64,000 nt of DNA from assembly GCA_032173965.1 (NCBI GenBank), contig JAVUNC010000004.1:1688501-1752500 (forward strand). The letters run 5' to 3'. Shown here one piece after another: positions 11,101 to 21,890 of the stretch. The notes under the pieces were generated by a model. That model had not been told where the DNA came from. It worked only from the letters and a program-made list of their open reading frames with translations, and made no database searches. Numbering within the stretch: the stretch's first letter is position 1; the number at the start of each line of letters is the position of its first letter. The DNA comes from Sitta carolinensis. Its lineage: Eukaryota; Chordata; Aves; Passeriformes; Sittidae. The translations under genes were made by a program, and so were the position numbers.

Positions 11101-14100
11101 TCACCTAAACAATCCAAAATCTGCCAAAATCAGCCAGGATCACCCCAAAAAACAGCGAAATATCAGCTAAAAAACGACAAAACCAGCCAGGATCATCGAA
11201 AAAAAATCCAAAATCACCCTAAACAATCCAAAATCTGCCAAAAAACGGACAAAACCAGCCAGGATCATCGAAAAAAATCCAAAATCACCCTAAACAATCC
11301 AAAATCTGCCAAAATCAGCCAGGATCACCCCAAAAAACAGCGAAATATCAGCTAAAAAACGGACAAAACCAGCCAGGATCATCGAAAAAAATCCAAAATC
11401 ACCCTAAACAATCCAAAATCTGCCAAAATCAGCCAGGATCACCCCAAAAAAACAGCGAAATATCAGCTAAAAAAACGGACAAAACCAGCCAGGATCATCG
11501 AAAAAAAATCCAAAATCACCCTAAACAATCCAAAATCTGCCAAAATCAGCCAGGATCACCCCAAAAACAGCGAAATATCAGCTAAAAAACGGACAAAACC
11601 AGCCAGGATCATGGAAAATAATCCAAAATCACCCTAAACAATCCAAAATCTGCCAAAATCAGCCAGGATCACCCAAAAAACAGCGAAATATCAGCTAAAA
11701 ACCGGACACAAACCAGCCAGGATCATCGAAAAAAATCCAAAATCACCTAAACAATCCAAAATCTGCCAAAATCAGCCAGGATCACCCCAAAAAACAGCGA
11801 AATATCAGCTAAACAACGGACAAAACCAGCCAGGATCATGGAAAATAATCCAAAATCACCTAAACAATCCAAAATCTGCCAAAATCAGCCAGGATCACCC
11901 AAAAACAGCGAAATATCAGCTAAAAAACGGACAAAACCAGCCAGGATCATGGAAAATAATCCAAAATCACCCTAAACAATCCAAAATCTGCCAAAATCAG
12001 CCAGGATCACCCCAAAAAACAGCGAAATATCAGCTAAAAAACGGACAAAACCAGCCAGGATCATGGAAAATAATCCAAAATCACCCTAAACAATCCAAAA
12101 TCTGCCAAAATCAGCCAGGATCACCCAAAAACAGCGAAATATCAGCTAAAATCACCCTAAAATCAGCCAAAATCAGCCAAGATCACCCAAAAACAGCGAA
12201 ATATCAGCTAAAATCACACCAAAATCTGCCAAAATCAGCCAGGATCACCACCAAAAACAGCGAAATATCAGCTAAAATCACCCCAAAATCTGCCAAAATC
12301 AGCCAGGATCACCCCAAAAAACAGCGAAATATCAGCTAAAAAACAGACAAAACCAGCCAGGATCATCGAAAATAATCCAAAATCACCCTAAACAATCCAA
12401 AATCTGCCAAAATCAGCCAGGATCACCCCAAAAACAAGCGAAATATCAGCTAAAATCACCCTAAAATCAGCCAAAATCAGCCAGATCACCCAAAAACAGC
12501 GAAATATCAGCTAAATACACCCAAAATCAGCCAAAAAATGGACAAAACCAGCCAGGATCAGACAAGATCAACTCAAAATCACCCTAAAAAATCCAAAATC
12601 TGACAAAAACCAGCTAAAATCACCCCAAAATCAGCCAAAAAACGGACAAAACCAGCCAGGATCACCCAAAAAACACCCAATGAAAAACAGCTAAAATCAG
12701 CCAAAATCAGCCAAGATCAGCCAAAATCAGCCAGGATCAGACAAAAACCAGCCAAAAAAACAGCTAAAATCAGCCAAAATCTGCCAAAAAACGGACAAAA
12801 CCAGCCAGGATCACCCAAAAACCAGCCAAAAAACAGCTAAAATCAGCCAAAATCAGCCAAAAAACGGACAAAACCAGCCAGGATCACCCAAAAAAACAGC
12901 CAAAAAACAGCTAAAATCAGCCAAGATCAGCCAAAAAACGGACAAAATCAGCCAGGATCAGACAAAAACCAGCCAAAAAACAGCTAAAATCAGCCAAGAT
13001 CAGCCAAAAACGGACAAAAAACAGCTAAAATCAGCCAAGATCAGCCAAGATCAGACAAAAAACGGACAAAAAACCAGCTAAAATCAGCCAAGATCAGCCA
13101 AGATCAGACAAAAAACGGACAAAAAACAGCTAAAATCAGCCAAGATCAGCCAAGATCAGACAAAAAAACGGACAAAAACAGCTAAAATCAGCCAAGATCA
13201 GCCAAGATCAGCCAGGATCAACCAAAAAACGGACAAAAACCAGCCAGGATCACCCAAAAAACAGCCAAAATCAGCCAGGATCAGCCAAGATCAACCCAAA
13301 ATCAGCCTAAAAAATCCAAAATCTGCCAAAATCAGCCAGGATCACCAAAAAACAGCCAAATATCAGCTAAAATCACCCCAAAATCAGCCAAAAAATGGAC
13401 AAAAACAGCCAGGATCAGCCAAAAAACAGCCAAAAAACAGCCAAAAAAACAGCTAAAATCAGCCAAGATCAACCCAAAATCAGCCAAGATCAACCAAAAA
13501 ACGGACAAAACCAGCCACGATCAGACAAAAACCAGCCAAAAAACAGCTAAAATCACCCCAAAATCAGCCAGGATCAGCCAAAATCAGCCAGGATCAGCCA
13601 AAAAACAGCCAAAAAACAGCTAAAATCAGCCAAGCTCAGCCAAAAAAACGGACAAAACCAGCCAGGATCACCCAAAAAACAGCCAAAATCAGCCAGGATC
13701 AGACAAAAACCAGCCAAAAAACAGCTAAAATCAGCCAAAATCTGCCAAAAAACGGACAAAACCAGCCAGGATCACCAAAAACAGCCAAAAAACAGCTAAA
13801 ATCAGCCAGGATGAGCCAAAAAACGGACAAAAAACAGCTAAAATCAGACAAGATCAGCCAAGACAGCCAGATCAGACAAAAAACGGACAAAAACAGCTAA
13901 AATCAGCCAAGATCAGCCAAGATCATCGAAAATAATCCAAAATCACCCTAAAAAATCCAAACCCAGCCAAAAAACGGACAAAACCAGCCAGGATCAGACA
14001 AAAACCAGCCAAAAAACAGCTAAAATCAGCCAAAATCAGCCAAAATCACCCTAAAAAATCCAAAATCATCGAAAATAATCCAAAATCACCCTAAAAAAAT

Positions 14101-17100
14101 CCAAAACCAGCCAAAAAACGGACAAAATCAGACAGGATCAGACAAAAACCAGCCAAAAAACAGCTAAAATCATCAAAAATAATCCAAAATCACCCTAAAA
14201 AAATCCAAAACCAGCCAAAAAAAACGGACAAAATCAGTCAGGATCAGACAAAACCAGCCAAAAAAACAGCTAAAATCATCAAAAATAATCCAAAATCACC
14301 TAAAAAAATCCAAAACCAGCCAAAAAACGGACAAAATCAGACAGGATCAGACAAAATCAGCCAAAAAAACAGCTAAAATCAGCCCAAAATCAGCCAGGAT
14401 CAGCCAAAAACCACCCAAAATCAGCCAAGATCAGCCAAGATCACCCCAAAATCAGCCAGGATCAGCCAAAATCAGCCAGGATCAGCCAAAATCAGCACAA
14501 AATCAGCCAGGATCAGCCAAAATCAGCACAAAATCAGCCAAGATCAGCCAAGATCAACCCAAAATCAGCCAGGATCAGCCAAAATCAGCACAAAATCAGC
14601 CAAGATCAGCCAAGATCAACCCAAAATCAGCCAGGATCAGCCAAAATCAGCACAAAACCAGCCAGGATCAGCCAAGATCAGCCAAAAACCAGCCAAAACC
14701 AGCCAAAATCATCCCAAAATCAGCCAAAATCAGCCAAACTCACCCAAACTCATGCAAAATCACCCAAAAATAACCCCAAATCATCCAATATCATCCAAAA
14801 CCATCAAAAATCACCCAAAACCATAAAAAATCATCTAAACCCACCCCAAACTCACCCAAAATCACCCAAAATCATCCAAAATCAGCCAAAAAACACCCCA
14901 AATCACCCCAAAACCCACCCCAAATCAGCCGAGATCAGCCCAACTCAGCTAAAATCAGCCAAAATCATCCCCAAATCACCAAAATTCATCCAAAATCATC
15001 CAAAATAATCCCCAAATCCTCCAAAATCACCCCCAAAATCATCCAAAATCAGCCGAGATCAGCCAAAATAATCCAAAATCCCCCCAAATCATCCCCAAAA
15101 AACACCCCAAATCAGCCAAGATCACCCAAATCAGCCGAGATCATCCAAATCAGCCAAAAAACAGCCAAAATCAGCAAAACACACCCAAAATCAGCCAAAC
15201 ACACCCAAAATCAGCCGAGATCATCCAAAATCAGCCAAAAAACACCAAAATCAGCCGAGATCATCAAAATCCCCTAAAATCATCCCAAATCAGCTAAAAT
15301 ACATCCAAATCGGCCAAAATCACCAAAATCACTCCAAAATCAGCCAAAATTAGCCCAAAATCAGCCAAAAACCCAGCCAAAATCACCCCCAAAATCGGCC
15401 AAGATCACCCAAAATCAGCCAAAACAACCCAAAATCAGCCAAAATCCCTCCAAAAATCACCCTAAAAACAAATCCAAAATCAGCCAAAATCACCCAAATA
15501 TCACCAAATCCCCAAAATCAGCCAAAAACCACCCAAAATAATCAAAAAATCAGCCAAAATAACCAAAATCCTCACTAAAATCACCAAACCAAAATCAGCA
15601 AAATAATCCATAATCACCCAAAATCACTCCAAAATCAAATTGCCCAAAATCAGCCAAAATCACTCCAAAATCAATCCCAAATCACAAATCACCCAAAATC
15701 AGCCAACAAATCACCCTAAAAAAAATCCAAAATCATCCAAATAGCATCCACAAAAATCAAAAACCACCATCAAAAATCATCCAAAAATCACCCCCAAAAT
15801 CAAACCCAAAATGATCCACAAATCATCAAATCACCCAAAATCACACCTCCAAAATCATCCAAAATCACCCAAAATCACTCCTAAAATAATCCAAAATCAT
15901 CCAAAATCCACTCAAAATCATCCCAAAATCATCCAAAATCACCCCCAAAATCATCCAAAATACCAAACATTCAATCACCAAAAAATCATCCAAAATCATC
16001 CAAAATCCCCCCAAAATCACTCCCAATAAATTACCCCAAACTCATCCAAAATCACCCCAAAATCACTAAAAATTACAAAAACATCAATCCAAAATCATCC
16101 AAAATTCCCCAAAATCCTCCCCAAAATCCCGCCAAAATCATCCAAAATCATCTCCAAAATCACCCAAAATCATCCAAAAATCCCCAAAATCATCCAAAAA
16201 TCCCCAAAAATCCACCCAAAATCCCCCAAATCTCCCCAAACTCATCCCAAATCCCCAAAATCACCCAAAAAAGTTTTGCAAAGAGCAAATTCCGGTTTTA
16301 TTACTCAAGAAATTCAGATTTTCTTATTCCACATAAAACAAGGAGAAAAAAAATTTTGAAAACAACAAATCCAGATTTTATTACTCAAGAAATTCAGATT
16401 TTCTCCACATAAATAAAAGGAGAAAAAAAAATTTGAAAACAGGAAATTCAGATTTTATTACTCAGGAAATTCAGATTTTATTACTCAGGAAATTCAGATT
16501 TTATTACTCAAAAAATTCAGATTTTATTACTCAAAAAATTCAGATTTTATTACTCAGGAAATTCAGATTTTATTACTCAGGAAATTCAGATTTTATTGCT
16601 CAAAAATTCAGATTTTATTACTCAGAAAATTCAGGTTTTATTACTCAGGAAATTCAGATTTTATTGCTCAAAATCAATTATCCAGATTTTTATTACTCAG
16701 AAAATTCAGATTTTATTACTCAGAAAATTCAGATTTTATTACTCAGGAAATTCAGATTTTATTGCTCAGGAAATTCAGATTTTATTGCTCAAAAAATTCA
16801 GATTTTATTACTCAAAAATTCAGATTTTATTACTCAAAAAATTCAGATTTTATTACTCAGAAAATTCAGATTTTATTACTCAAAAAATTCAGATTTTCTC
16901 ACTCCACATAAAGAAAGGAGAAAGAAATTTCTGGAAATGATAAATTGAAATAAACTATAAATTCACATTTTATTACTCAGGAAATTCAGATTTTATTACT
17001 CAGGAAATTCAGATTTTATTACTCAGAAAATTCAGATTTTATTGCTCAGGAAATTCAGATTTTATTGCTCAAAAAATTCAGATTTTATTACTCAAAAATT

Positions 17101-20100
17101 CAGATTTTATTACTCAAAAAATTCATATTTTCTCACTCCACATAAAGAAAGGAGAAAGAAATTTCTGGAAATGATAAATTGAAATAAACTATAAATTCAC
17201 ATTTTATTACTCAGGAAATTCAGATTTTATTACTCAAGAAATTCAGATTTTCTTATTCCAGATAAATAAAGGAGAATAAAATTTTTGGGAAGAGGAAATT
17301 CAGGTTTTATCAGTCAAAAAATTCAGATTTTCTCCACATAAATAAAAGGAGAAAAAAAATTTGAAAACAGAAAATTCAGATTTTATTACTCAGAAAATTC
17401 AGATTTTATTACTCAAAAATTCAGATTTTATTACTCAGGAAATTCAGATTTTATTACTCAAAAAATTCAGATTTTGTTACTCAGAAAATTCAGATTTTAT
17501 TGCTCCAGATAAATAAAGGATAAAAAAAAATTTGAAAACTACAAATTCAGATTTTATTACTCAAGAAATTCAGATTTTCTCCCTCCACATAAAAAAAGGA
17601 GAAAGAAATTTCTGGAAACTATAAATTGAAATAAACTATAAATTCAGATTTTATTACTCAAGAAATTCAGGATTTTTTAGTCCAGATAAATAAAGGAGAA
17701 TAAAATTTTTGGGAAGAGGAAATTCAGGTTTTATCAGTCAAAAAATTCAGATTTTCTCCACATAAAAAAAAAGAGAAAAAAAATTTTGCAAACAGGAAAT
17801 TCAGATTTTATTACTCAGGAAATTCAGATTTTATTACTCAGGAAATTCAGATTTTATTGCTCCATATAAATAAAAAGAGAAAAAAAATTTTTGTAAACAG
17901 CAAATTCAGGATTTATTACTCAAGAAATTCAGGATTTTCTTATTCCAGATAAATAAAAGGAAAAAATCCCTGCAAAGCTCACCCTCCACTTCTCACACAC
18001 CAAAAAATCGAAAAAACCAAAGTTCCTGTAAAAAAATTCAACAGAAATTCCTCAAAATAAATCCAACCACAACAACTGCTGGAAAAAATAAAAAAAAATG
18101 AGATTTTCTGAGGATTTTTCAACTTTTAGCTGGAATTTCCTAAGGATGAGAATACAAAATGAGATTTTTCAGGATTTTTCCAATTTTTAGCTGGAATTTC
18201 CTGGAGATGAGGAATAAAAAATGAGATTTTTTCAGAATTTTTCCAATTTTTAACTGGAATTTCCTAAAGATGAGAAATAAAAAATGAGATTTTCTGAAAG
18301 ATAAGAAATAAAAAAATTAAATTTTCAGATTTTTCCAGCTCTTGGCTGGAATTTCCTGAAGATGAGGAATAAAAATTGAGATTTTTTCAGAATTTTTCAA
18401 CTTTTAGCTGGAATTTCCTAAAGATGAGAAATAAAAAAAATGAGATTTTCTGAGGATTTTTCCAGCTCTTGGCTGGAATTTCCTGAAAATGAGGAATAAA
18501 AAATGAGATTTTTTCAGGATTTTCCAATTTTTGCCTGGAATTCCCTGAAGATGAAGAATACAAAATGCGATTTTCTGAGGATTTTTCCAACTTTTAGCTG
18601 GAATTTCCTGCAGATGAGCAATAGAAAAATGCGATTTTCTGAGGATTTTTCCAACTTTTAGCTGGAATTTCCTGCAGATGAGCAATACAAAATGCGATTT
18701 TCTGAGGATTTTTCCAACTTTTAGCTGGAATTTCCTAAAGATACGAAATACAAAATGCGATTTTCTGCGGATTTTTCCAATTTTTAGCTGGAATTCCCTG
18801 CAGATGAGCAATACAAAATGCGATTTTCTGAGGATTTTTCCGATTTTTAGCTGGAATTTCCTAAGATGAGGAATAAAAATGAGATTTTCTGAGGATTTTT
18901 CCAATTTTTGCCTGGAATTTCCTGCAGATGAGCAATACAAAATGAGATTTTCTGCGGATTTTTCCGATTTTTAGCTGGAATTTCCTAAAGATGAGAAATA
19001 AAAAATGAGATTTTCTGAAAGATAAGAAATAAAAAAAATGCGATTTTCTGAGGATTTTTCCAGCTCTTGGCTGGAATTTCCTGAAAATGAGGAATAAAAA
19101 ATGAGATTTTTCAGGATTTTCCAATTTTTGCCTGGAATTCCCTGAAGATGAAGAATACAAAATGAGATTTTCTGCGGATTTTTCCGATTTTTAGCTGGAA
19201 TTTCCTAAGATGAGGAATAAAAAATGAGATTTTCTGAGGATTTTTCCGATTTTTAACTGGAATTTCCTGCAGATGAGCAATACAAAATGCGATTTTCTGC
19301 GGATTTTTCCAATTTTTTAGCTGGAATTCCCTGCAGATGAGCAATACAAAATGCGATTTTCTGCGGATTTTTCCAATTTTTAACTGGAATTCCCTGCAGA
19401 TGAGCAATACAAAATGCGATTTTCTGCGGGTTTTCCCGCTTTTTGCCTGGAATTCCCTGCTTTTGGGTGTTTTTGGGAATTGCCAGGGGAGGGCAGCACT
19501 CACTTGTTGACATCGAGCTCCCTGCCCTGCTCGTGCGCCGCCAGCAGCTCCTGGATGAGCTCCGTGATGCTCAGCACCATCAGCTCAGCCTGGCTCGCCT
19601 CTGCTGCCCAGCAAAAGGGGAAAAAAGGGAGAAAAAGGGAACAAAAAATCAGATTTGATTGTTGAGAGCAATGTAAGGGTGAAATTTGGGGGAAAATTTG
19701 GGGGTTTATGGGAGGTTTTAGGGGAAGAAATATGGATTTTTATCCAGCCCGGGAGGTTTTGAAGGGAAAAAATCCGGATTTTTATTCATGCCAAGAGCTT
19801 TTAAAGGAAAAAATCTGGATTTTTATCCAGCCAGAGAATTTTTTAAGGGAAAAAATCTGGATTTTTATCCAGCCCAGAGAATTTTTAAAGGAAGAAATAT
19901 GGATTTTTCTCAGCCAGAAGGTTTTGAAAGGAAAAAATCCGGATTTTTATCCAACCCAGGAGTCTTTTAAGGAAAAAATCGGATTTTTATCCAGCCCAGA
20001 TCAGCTTTATAAGGGAAAAAATTCCGATTTTTATCCACCTCAGCTTTTCAAGGGAGAAAAATCCGGATTTTTATCCAGCCTGGGAGTTTTGAAGGAAAAA

Positions 20101-21746
20101 ATCCGGATTTTTATTCCAGCCCAACTCAGCTTTTTAAGAGAAAAAATCCAAATTTTTATCCAGCTCAGCTTTTGAAGGGAAAAAATCCAGATTTTTATCC
20201 AGCCCACGAGGATTTTAAGGGAAAAAATCCGGATTTTATCCAGCCCAGGAGCTTTTGAAAGGAAAAAATCTGGATTTTTATCCAGCCCAGAGAATTTTTA
20301 AAGGAAGAAATATGGATTTTTCTCCAGCCCAGAAGGTTTTGAAAGGAAAAAATCCGGATTTTTATCCAACCCAGGAGTTTTTTAAGGAAAAAATCCGGAT
20401 TTTTATCCAGCCCAGCTCAGTTTTTTAAGGGAAAAAATCCAAATTTTGATCCAGCTCAGCTTCTAAAGGAAAAAATCGAATTTTTATCCAGCCCAGCTCA
20501 GCTTTATATGGGAAAAAATTCGGATTTTTATCCAGCTCAGCTTTTTAAATGAAAAAATCTGGATTTTTCTCCAGCCCGGAGCTTTTGAAAGGAAAAAATC
20601 CGGATTTTTATCCAGCTCGGCTTTTGAAGGGAAAAAATCCGGATTTTTATCCAGAGAATTTTTTAAGGCAAAAAATCCGGATTTTTATCCATCCCGAGAG
20701 ATTTTTAAGGGAAGAAATCCGAATTTTTATCGAGCCCAGAAGGTTTTTAAGGGGAAAAAATCCGGATTTTTCTCCAGCCCAACTCAGCTTTTTTAAGAGA
20801 AAAAATCCAAATTTTTATCCAGCTCGGCTTTTTAAGGGAAAAAATCCGGATTTTTATCCAGCCCAAGAGATTTTGAAGGGAAAAAAATCCGGATTTTTAT
20901 CCATTCCGAGAGCTTTTTAAGGGCAAAAATCCGGATTTTTATCCAGCCCAGCTCAGCTTTATAAGGGAAAAAATCTGGATTTTTATCCAACCCGAGAGCT
21001 TTTTAAAGGGAAAAATCCGGATTTTTATCCAGCCGAGAGCTTTTTAAAGGGAAAAATCCGGATTTTTATCCAGCCCGGGAGCTTTTTGAAAGAAAAAAAT
21101 CCGGATTTTTCTCCAAGCCAGGAGCTTTTTAAGGGAAAAAAAATCCAAATTTTGATCCAGCTCAGCTTTTGAAGGGAAAAAATCCAAATTTTTATCCAGC
21201 CTGGAGATTTTGAAGGGAAAAACCCCGGATTTTTATCCAGCCCGAGAATTTTTTAAGGGAAAAAATCCGGTTTTTTATCCAACCCAGGAGCTTTTTAAAG
21301 GAAGAAATCTGGATTTTTATCCAGTCCGGGAGCTTTTAAAGGGTAAGAATCCGGGTTTTTATTCATTCCAGGAGCTTTTTAAGGGCAAAAATCCGGATTT
21401 TTCTCCATCCCGGGAGCTTTTTAAGGGTAAAAATCCGGATTTTTCTCCATCCCGAGAGCTTTTTAAGGGGAAAAATCCGGATTTTTATCCATCCCGATAG
21501 GTTTTTAAGGGTAAAAATCCGGATTTTCCCCATCCCGAGCCTCCCCAATCGCATTTTGAGGCCGTTTCCCCTCACGCTGGCGGCCCCTGCTGTGCGGGGT
21601 CTCCTTTCCTGCAGCTTGAGCACCCTCAGCTCCCTCAGTCTCACTCCATTCCCTCTCCCGGGCGCCCTCCCAATCCCTTTATTTTTAATTTATTTTTAAT
21701 TTATTTTGATTTTTTTACCTTTTCCGTTTTTCTTTTTCGGCTTCAT
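5105..21746 (-). CDS. ELP3: ELP3, Elongator acetyltransferase/radical-SAM subunit, 5' part (coding exons 1-4; continues past left edge)
   Basis: Catalytic subunit of the Elongator complex, which makes 5-carboxymethyl-type modifications on wobble uridines of tRNA. The family has an N-terminal radical-SAM domain and a C-terminal GNAT acetyltransferase domain. The gene model is the join 21746-21719, 19600-19504, 10864-10726, 5175-5105 (335 nt, 111 codons plus 2 bases). All junctions are GT-AG and phases match (1, 2, 0, then 2 after exon 4). Diagnostic blocks are [25 protein letters not shown] and [20 protein letters not shown]. The conserved cluster Cys-X9-Cys begins in exon 4 ([11 protein letters not shown]); the third cysteine and the remaining ~435 residues lie left of the window. 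Start chosen: ATG at 21746, with G at -3, opening a short Lys-rich N-terminus like that of vertebrate ELP3. Oddities: nearly all codons end in G or C, and every intron is mostly minisatellite. Identity is very secure; whether the allele is fully functional cannot be judged from the first fifth of the protein. Confidence 0.95.
5176..9098. repeat. 20/21-bp TGATCA minisatellite in ELP3 intron 3
   Basis: About 190 tandem copies (length divided by unit) of two alternating forms: CTGGGAAAGGCATTGATCAG (20 bp) and a 21-bp form with CGTGGGAAAGG. The right part, about 7200-9098, is homogeneous. The left part, 5180-6900, is degenerate, with G-runs and variants such as ATTGATCACCGTGGG. On the transcribed strand the unit reads CTGATCAATGCCTTTCCCAG, a branchpoint-like motif plus pyrimidines plus AG. 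The array starts right at the exon 4 acceptor, which itself contains TGATCAATGCC. Confidence 0.93.
9099..9290. other. Single-copy spacer between two ELP3 intron 3 arrays
   Basis: About 190 bp of GC-rich sequence with no match to either neighbouring array. The open frames on both strands have no recognisable similarity and no convincing splice sites. It may be a remnant of the original intron before expansion. Confidence 0.55.
9291..10725. repeat. ~170-bp tandem repeat, about 8 copies, at ELP3 exon 3 donor
   Basis: Copies start at the AT-rich motif TAATTAACGCTAATTAATT near 9301, 9473, 9650, 9821, 9995, 10157, 10326, 10500 and 10670, a spacing of 162-177 bp. Each unit continues with GGAGCTGGGAGCAGG, a CCACTGGCACCAACAGCAGG block and TTTCCCACGGGACAGGAATA. 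The last partial unit runs into the exon 3 donor, where GGAGCTGGGAG is followed directly by the splice site. The unit therefore appears to include the 5' end of intron 3. Confidence 0.92.
10726..10864 (-). CDS. ELP3: ELP3 coding exon 3
   Basis: 139 nt. The acceptor is TTTTCCCCCCAG and the donor GTGAGA. It encodes [19 protein letters not shown], then IIAAVPP through KPVRTASG, a near-diagnostic ELP3 block. All 46 complete codons end in G or C. Relative to the human protein as I remember it, about 12 of 46 residues differ, mostly Lys to Arg, Tyr/Val to Ala or similar GC-raising changes. That is unusual in such a conserved protein. Confidence 0.96.
10865..16265. repeat. AAAATCAGCCAGGATCA satellite with ~115-bp higher-order unit, ELP3 intron 2
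   Basis: Built from about 11-16 bp blocks (AAAATCAGCCAGGATC, AAAATCACCC, AATCCAAAATCTGCC). From 10877 to about 12500 the blocks form a regular higher-order unit of 113-116 bp, marked by GGACAAAACCAGCCAGGATC. From 12500 to 14700 shorter mixed units follow, then a decayed AAAATCATCCAAAATCACCC zone to 16265. The array begins within about 15 nt of the exon 3 acceptor. On the transcribed strand it is rich in CTGATTTTGG and T-runs. Confidence 0.92.
16266..17962. repeat. 23-bp AT-rich minisatellite, ELP3 intron 2
   Basis: Tandem 23-bp units containing TTCAGATTTTATTACTCAGG. Runs are interrupted by a second motif (CTCCACATAAATAAAAGGAG followed by an A-rich segment), giving an irregular higher-order pattern. 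The open frame of 171 residues at 16433-16948 is a repeat artefact. The 17963-18084 segment after it is a short A-rich transition with nothing recognisable. Confidence 0.9.
18085..19463. repeat. ~63-bp minisatellite next to ELP3 exon 2 donor
   Basis: About 22 copies of a 61-63 bp unit made of GATTTTCTGAGGATTTTTCC, TTTTAGCTGGAATTTCCTGC and GATGAGCAATACAAAATG. Copies nearest exon 2 are the most regular. The array stops about 40 nt from the exon 2 donor at 19503. Long minus-strand open frames across it have Lys/Phe/Arg periodicity and are artefacts. Confidence 0.92.
19504..19600 (-). CDS. ELP3: ELP3 coding exon 2
   Basis: 97 nt. The acceptor GGGCAGCAG lies just right of 19600 and the donor GTGAGT at 19503-19498. 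It encodes [19 protein letters not shown] and on through [10 protein letters not shown], matching the N-terminal helical segment of ELP3. Of 31 complete codons, 29 end in G or C. The 63-bp minisatellite begins about 40 nt beyond the donor. A different array (19690-21535) fills the intron upstream. Confidence 0.93.
19690..21535. repeat. ~42-bp minisatellite with palindromic core AAAAATCCGGATTTTT, ELP3 intron 1
   Basis: About 40 units of 38-46 bp. Most carry a self-complementary core around TCCGGA, followed by ATCCAGCCC and GAGCTTTTTAAGGG. The core is palindromic and contains one CpG per unit. The segment 21536-21716 between array and exon 1 is single-copy GC-rich intron with T-rich DNA close to the donor. 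Confidence 0.92.
21719..21746 (-). CDS. ELP3: ELP3 coding exon 1
   Basis: 28 nt encoding MKPKKKNGK plus the first base of a Glu codon. The donor is AAAAG|GTAAAA at 21718-21717. Phase 1 fits exon 2, which supplies AG to complete GAG. The N-terminus is short and basic, as in other vertebrates. The exon sits directly under a GC-rich 5'UTR. Confidence 0.85.
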
Positions 21747-21890
21747 GCCGGCGGTGCTGCCGTAAAGCGAGGCGGTCGCGCTGCCGTAAAGCGAAGCGGT
21801 CGCGCTGCCTTAAAGCGAGGCCGCCGTAAAGCGCCGTAAAGCGCCGTAAAGCTGCGGTTCCGGCGGCGACCGCCAGGGGGCGCGCGGAGA
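21747..21890 (-). promoter_or_regulatory. ELP3: ELP3 5'UTR/core promoter, CpG-rich
   Basis: GC- and CpG-rich segment immediately upstream of the ELP3 ATG. It contains short tandem copies of GCCGTAAAGCGAGGCGGTCG and then GCCGTAAAGC three times. On the minus strand it holds a CCGGAA ETS-type core (21858-21863). There is no TATA box. The transcription start cannot be fixed, but the gene start and array on either side restrict the promoter to this stretch and its immediate right. Confidence 0.65.
21870..21883 (+). promoter_or_regulatory. CTCF-type core motif
   Basis: CCGCCAGGGGGCGC agrees with the vertebrate CTCF core (CCASYAG then GGGGCGC) except for one G in place of A. It sits about 125 bp upstream of the ELP3 start codon, at the border of the upstream array. 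Occupancy is not shown by sequence alone. Confidence 0.6.

Noticed and set aside
18404..19503. Minus-strand frames with repeated Lys-Phe-Gln-Leu-Lys motifs (130-178 residues), coding strand of ELP3
   Set aside because: 63-bp minisatellite translation. The true ELP3 exon 2 lies just right of it in a separate segment.
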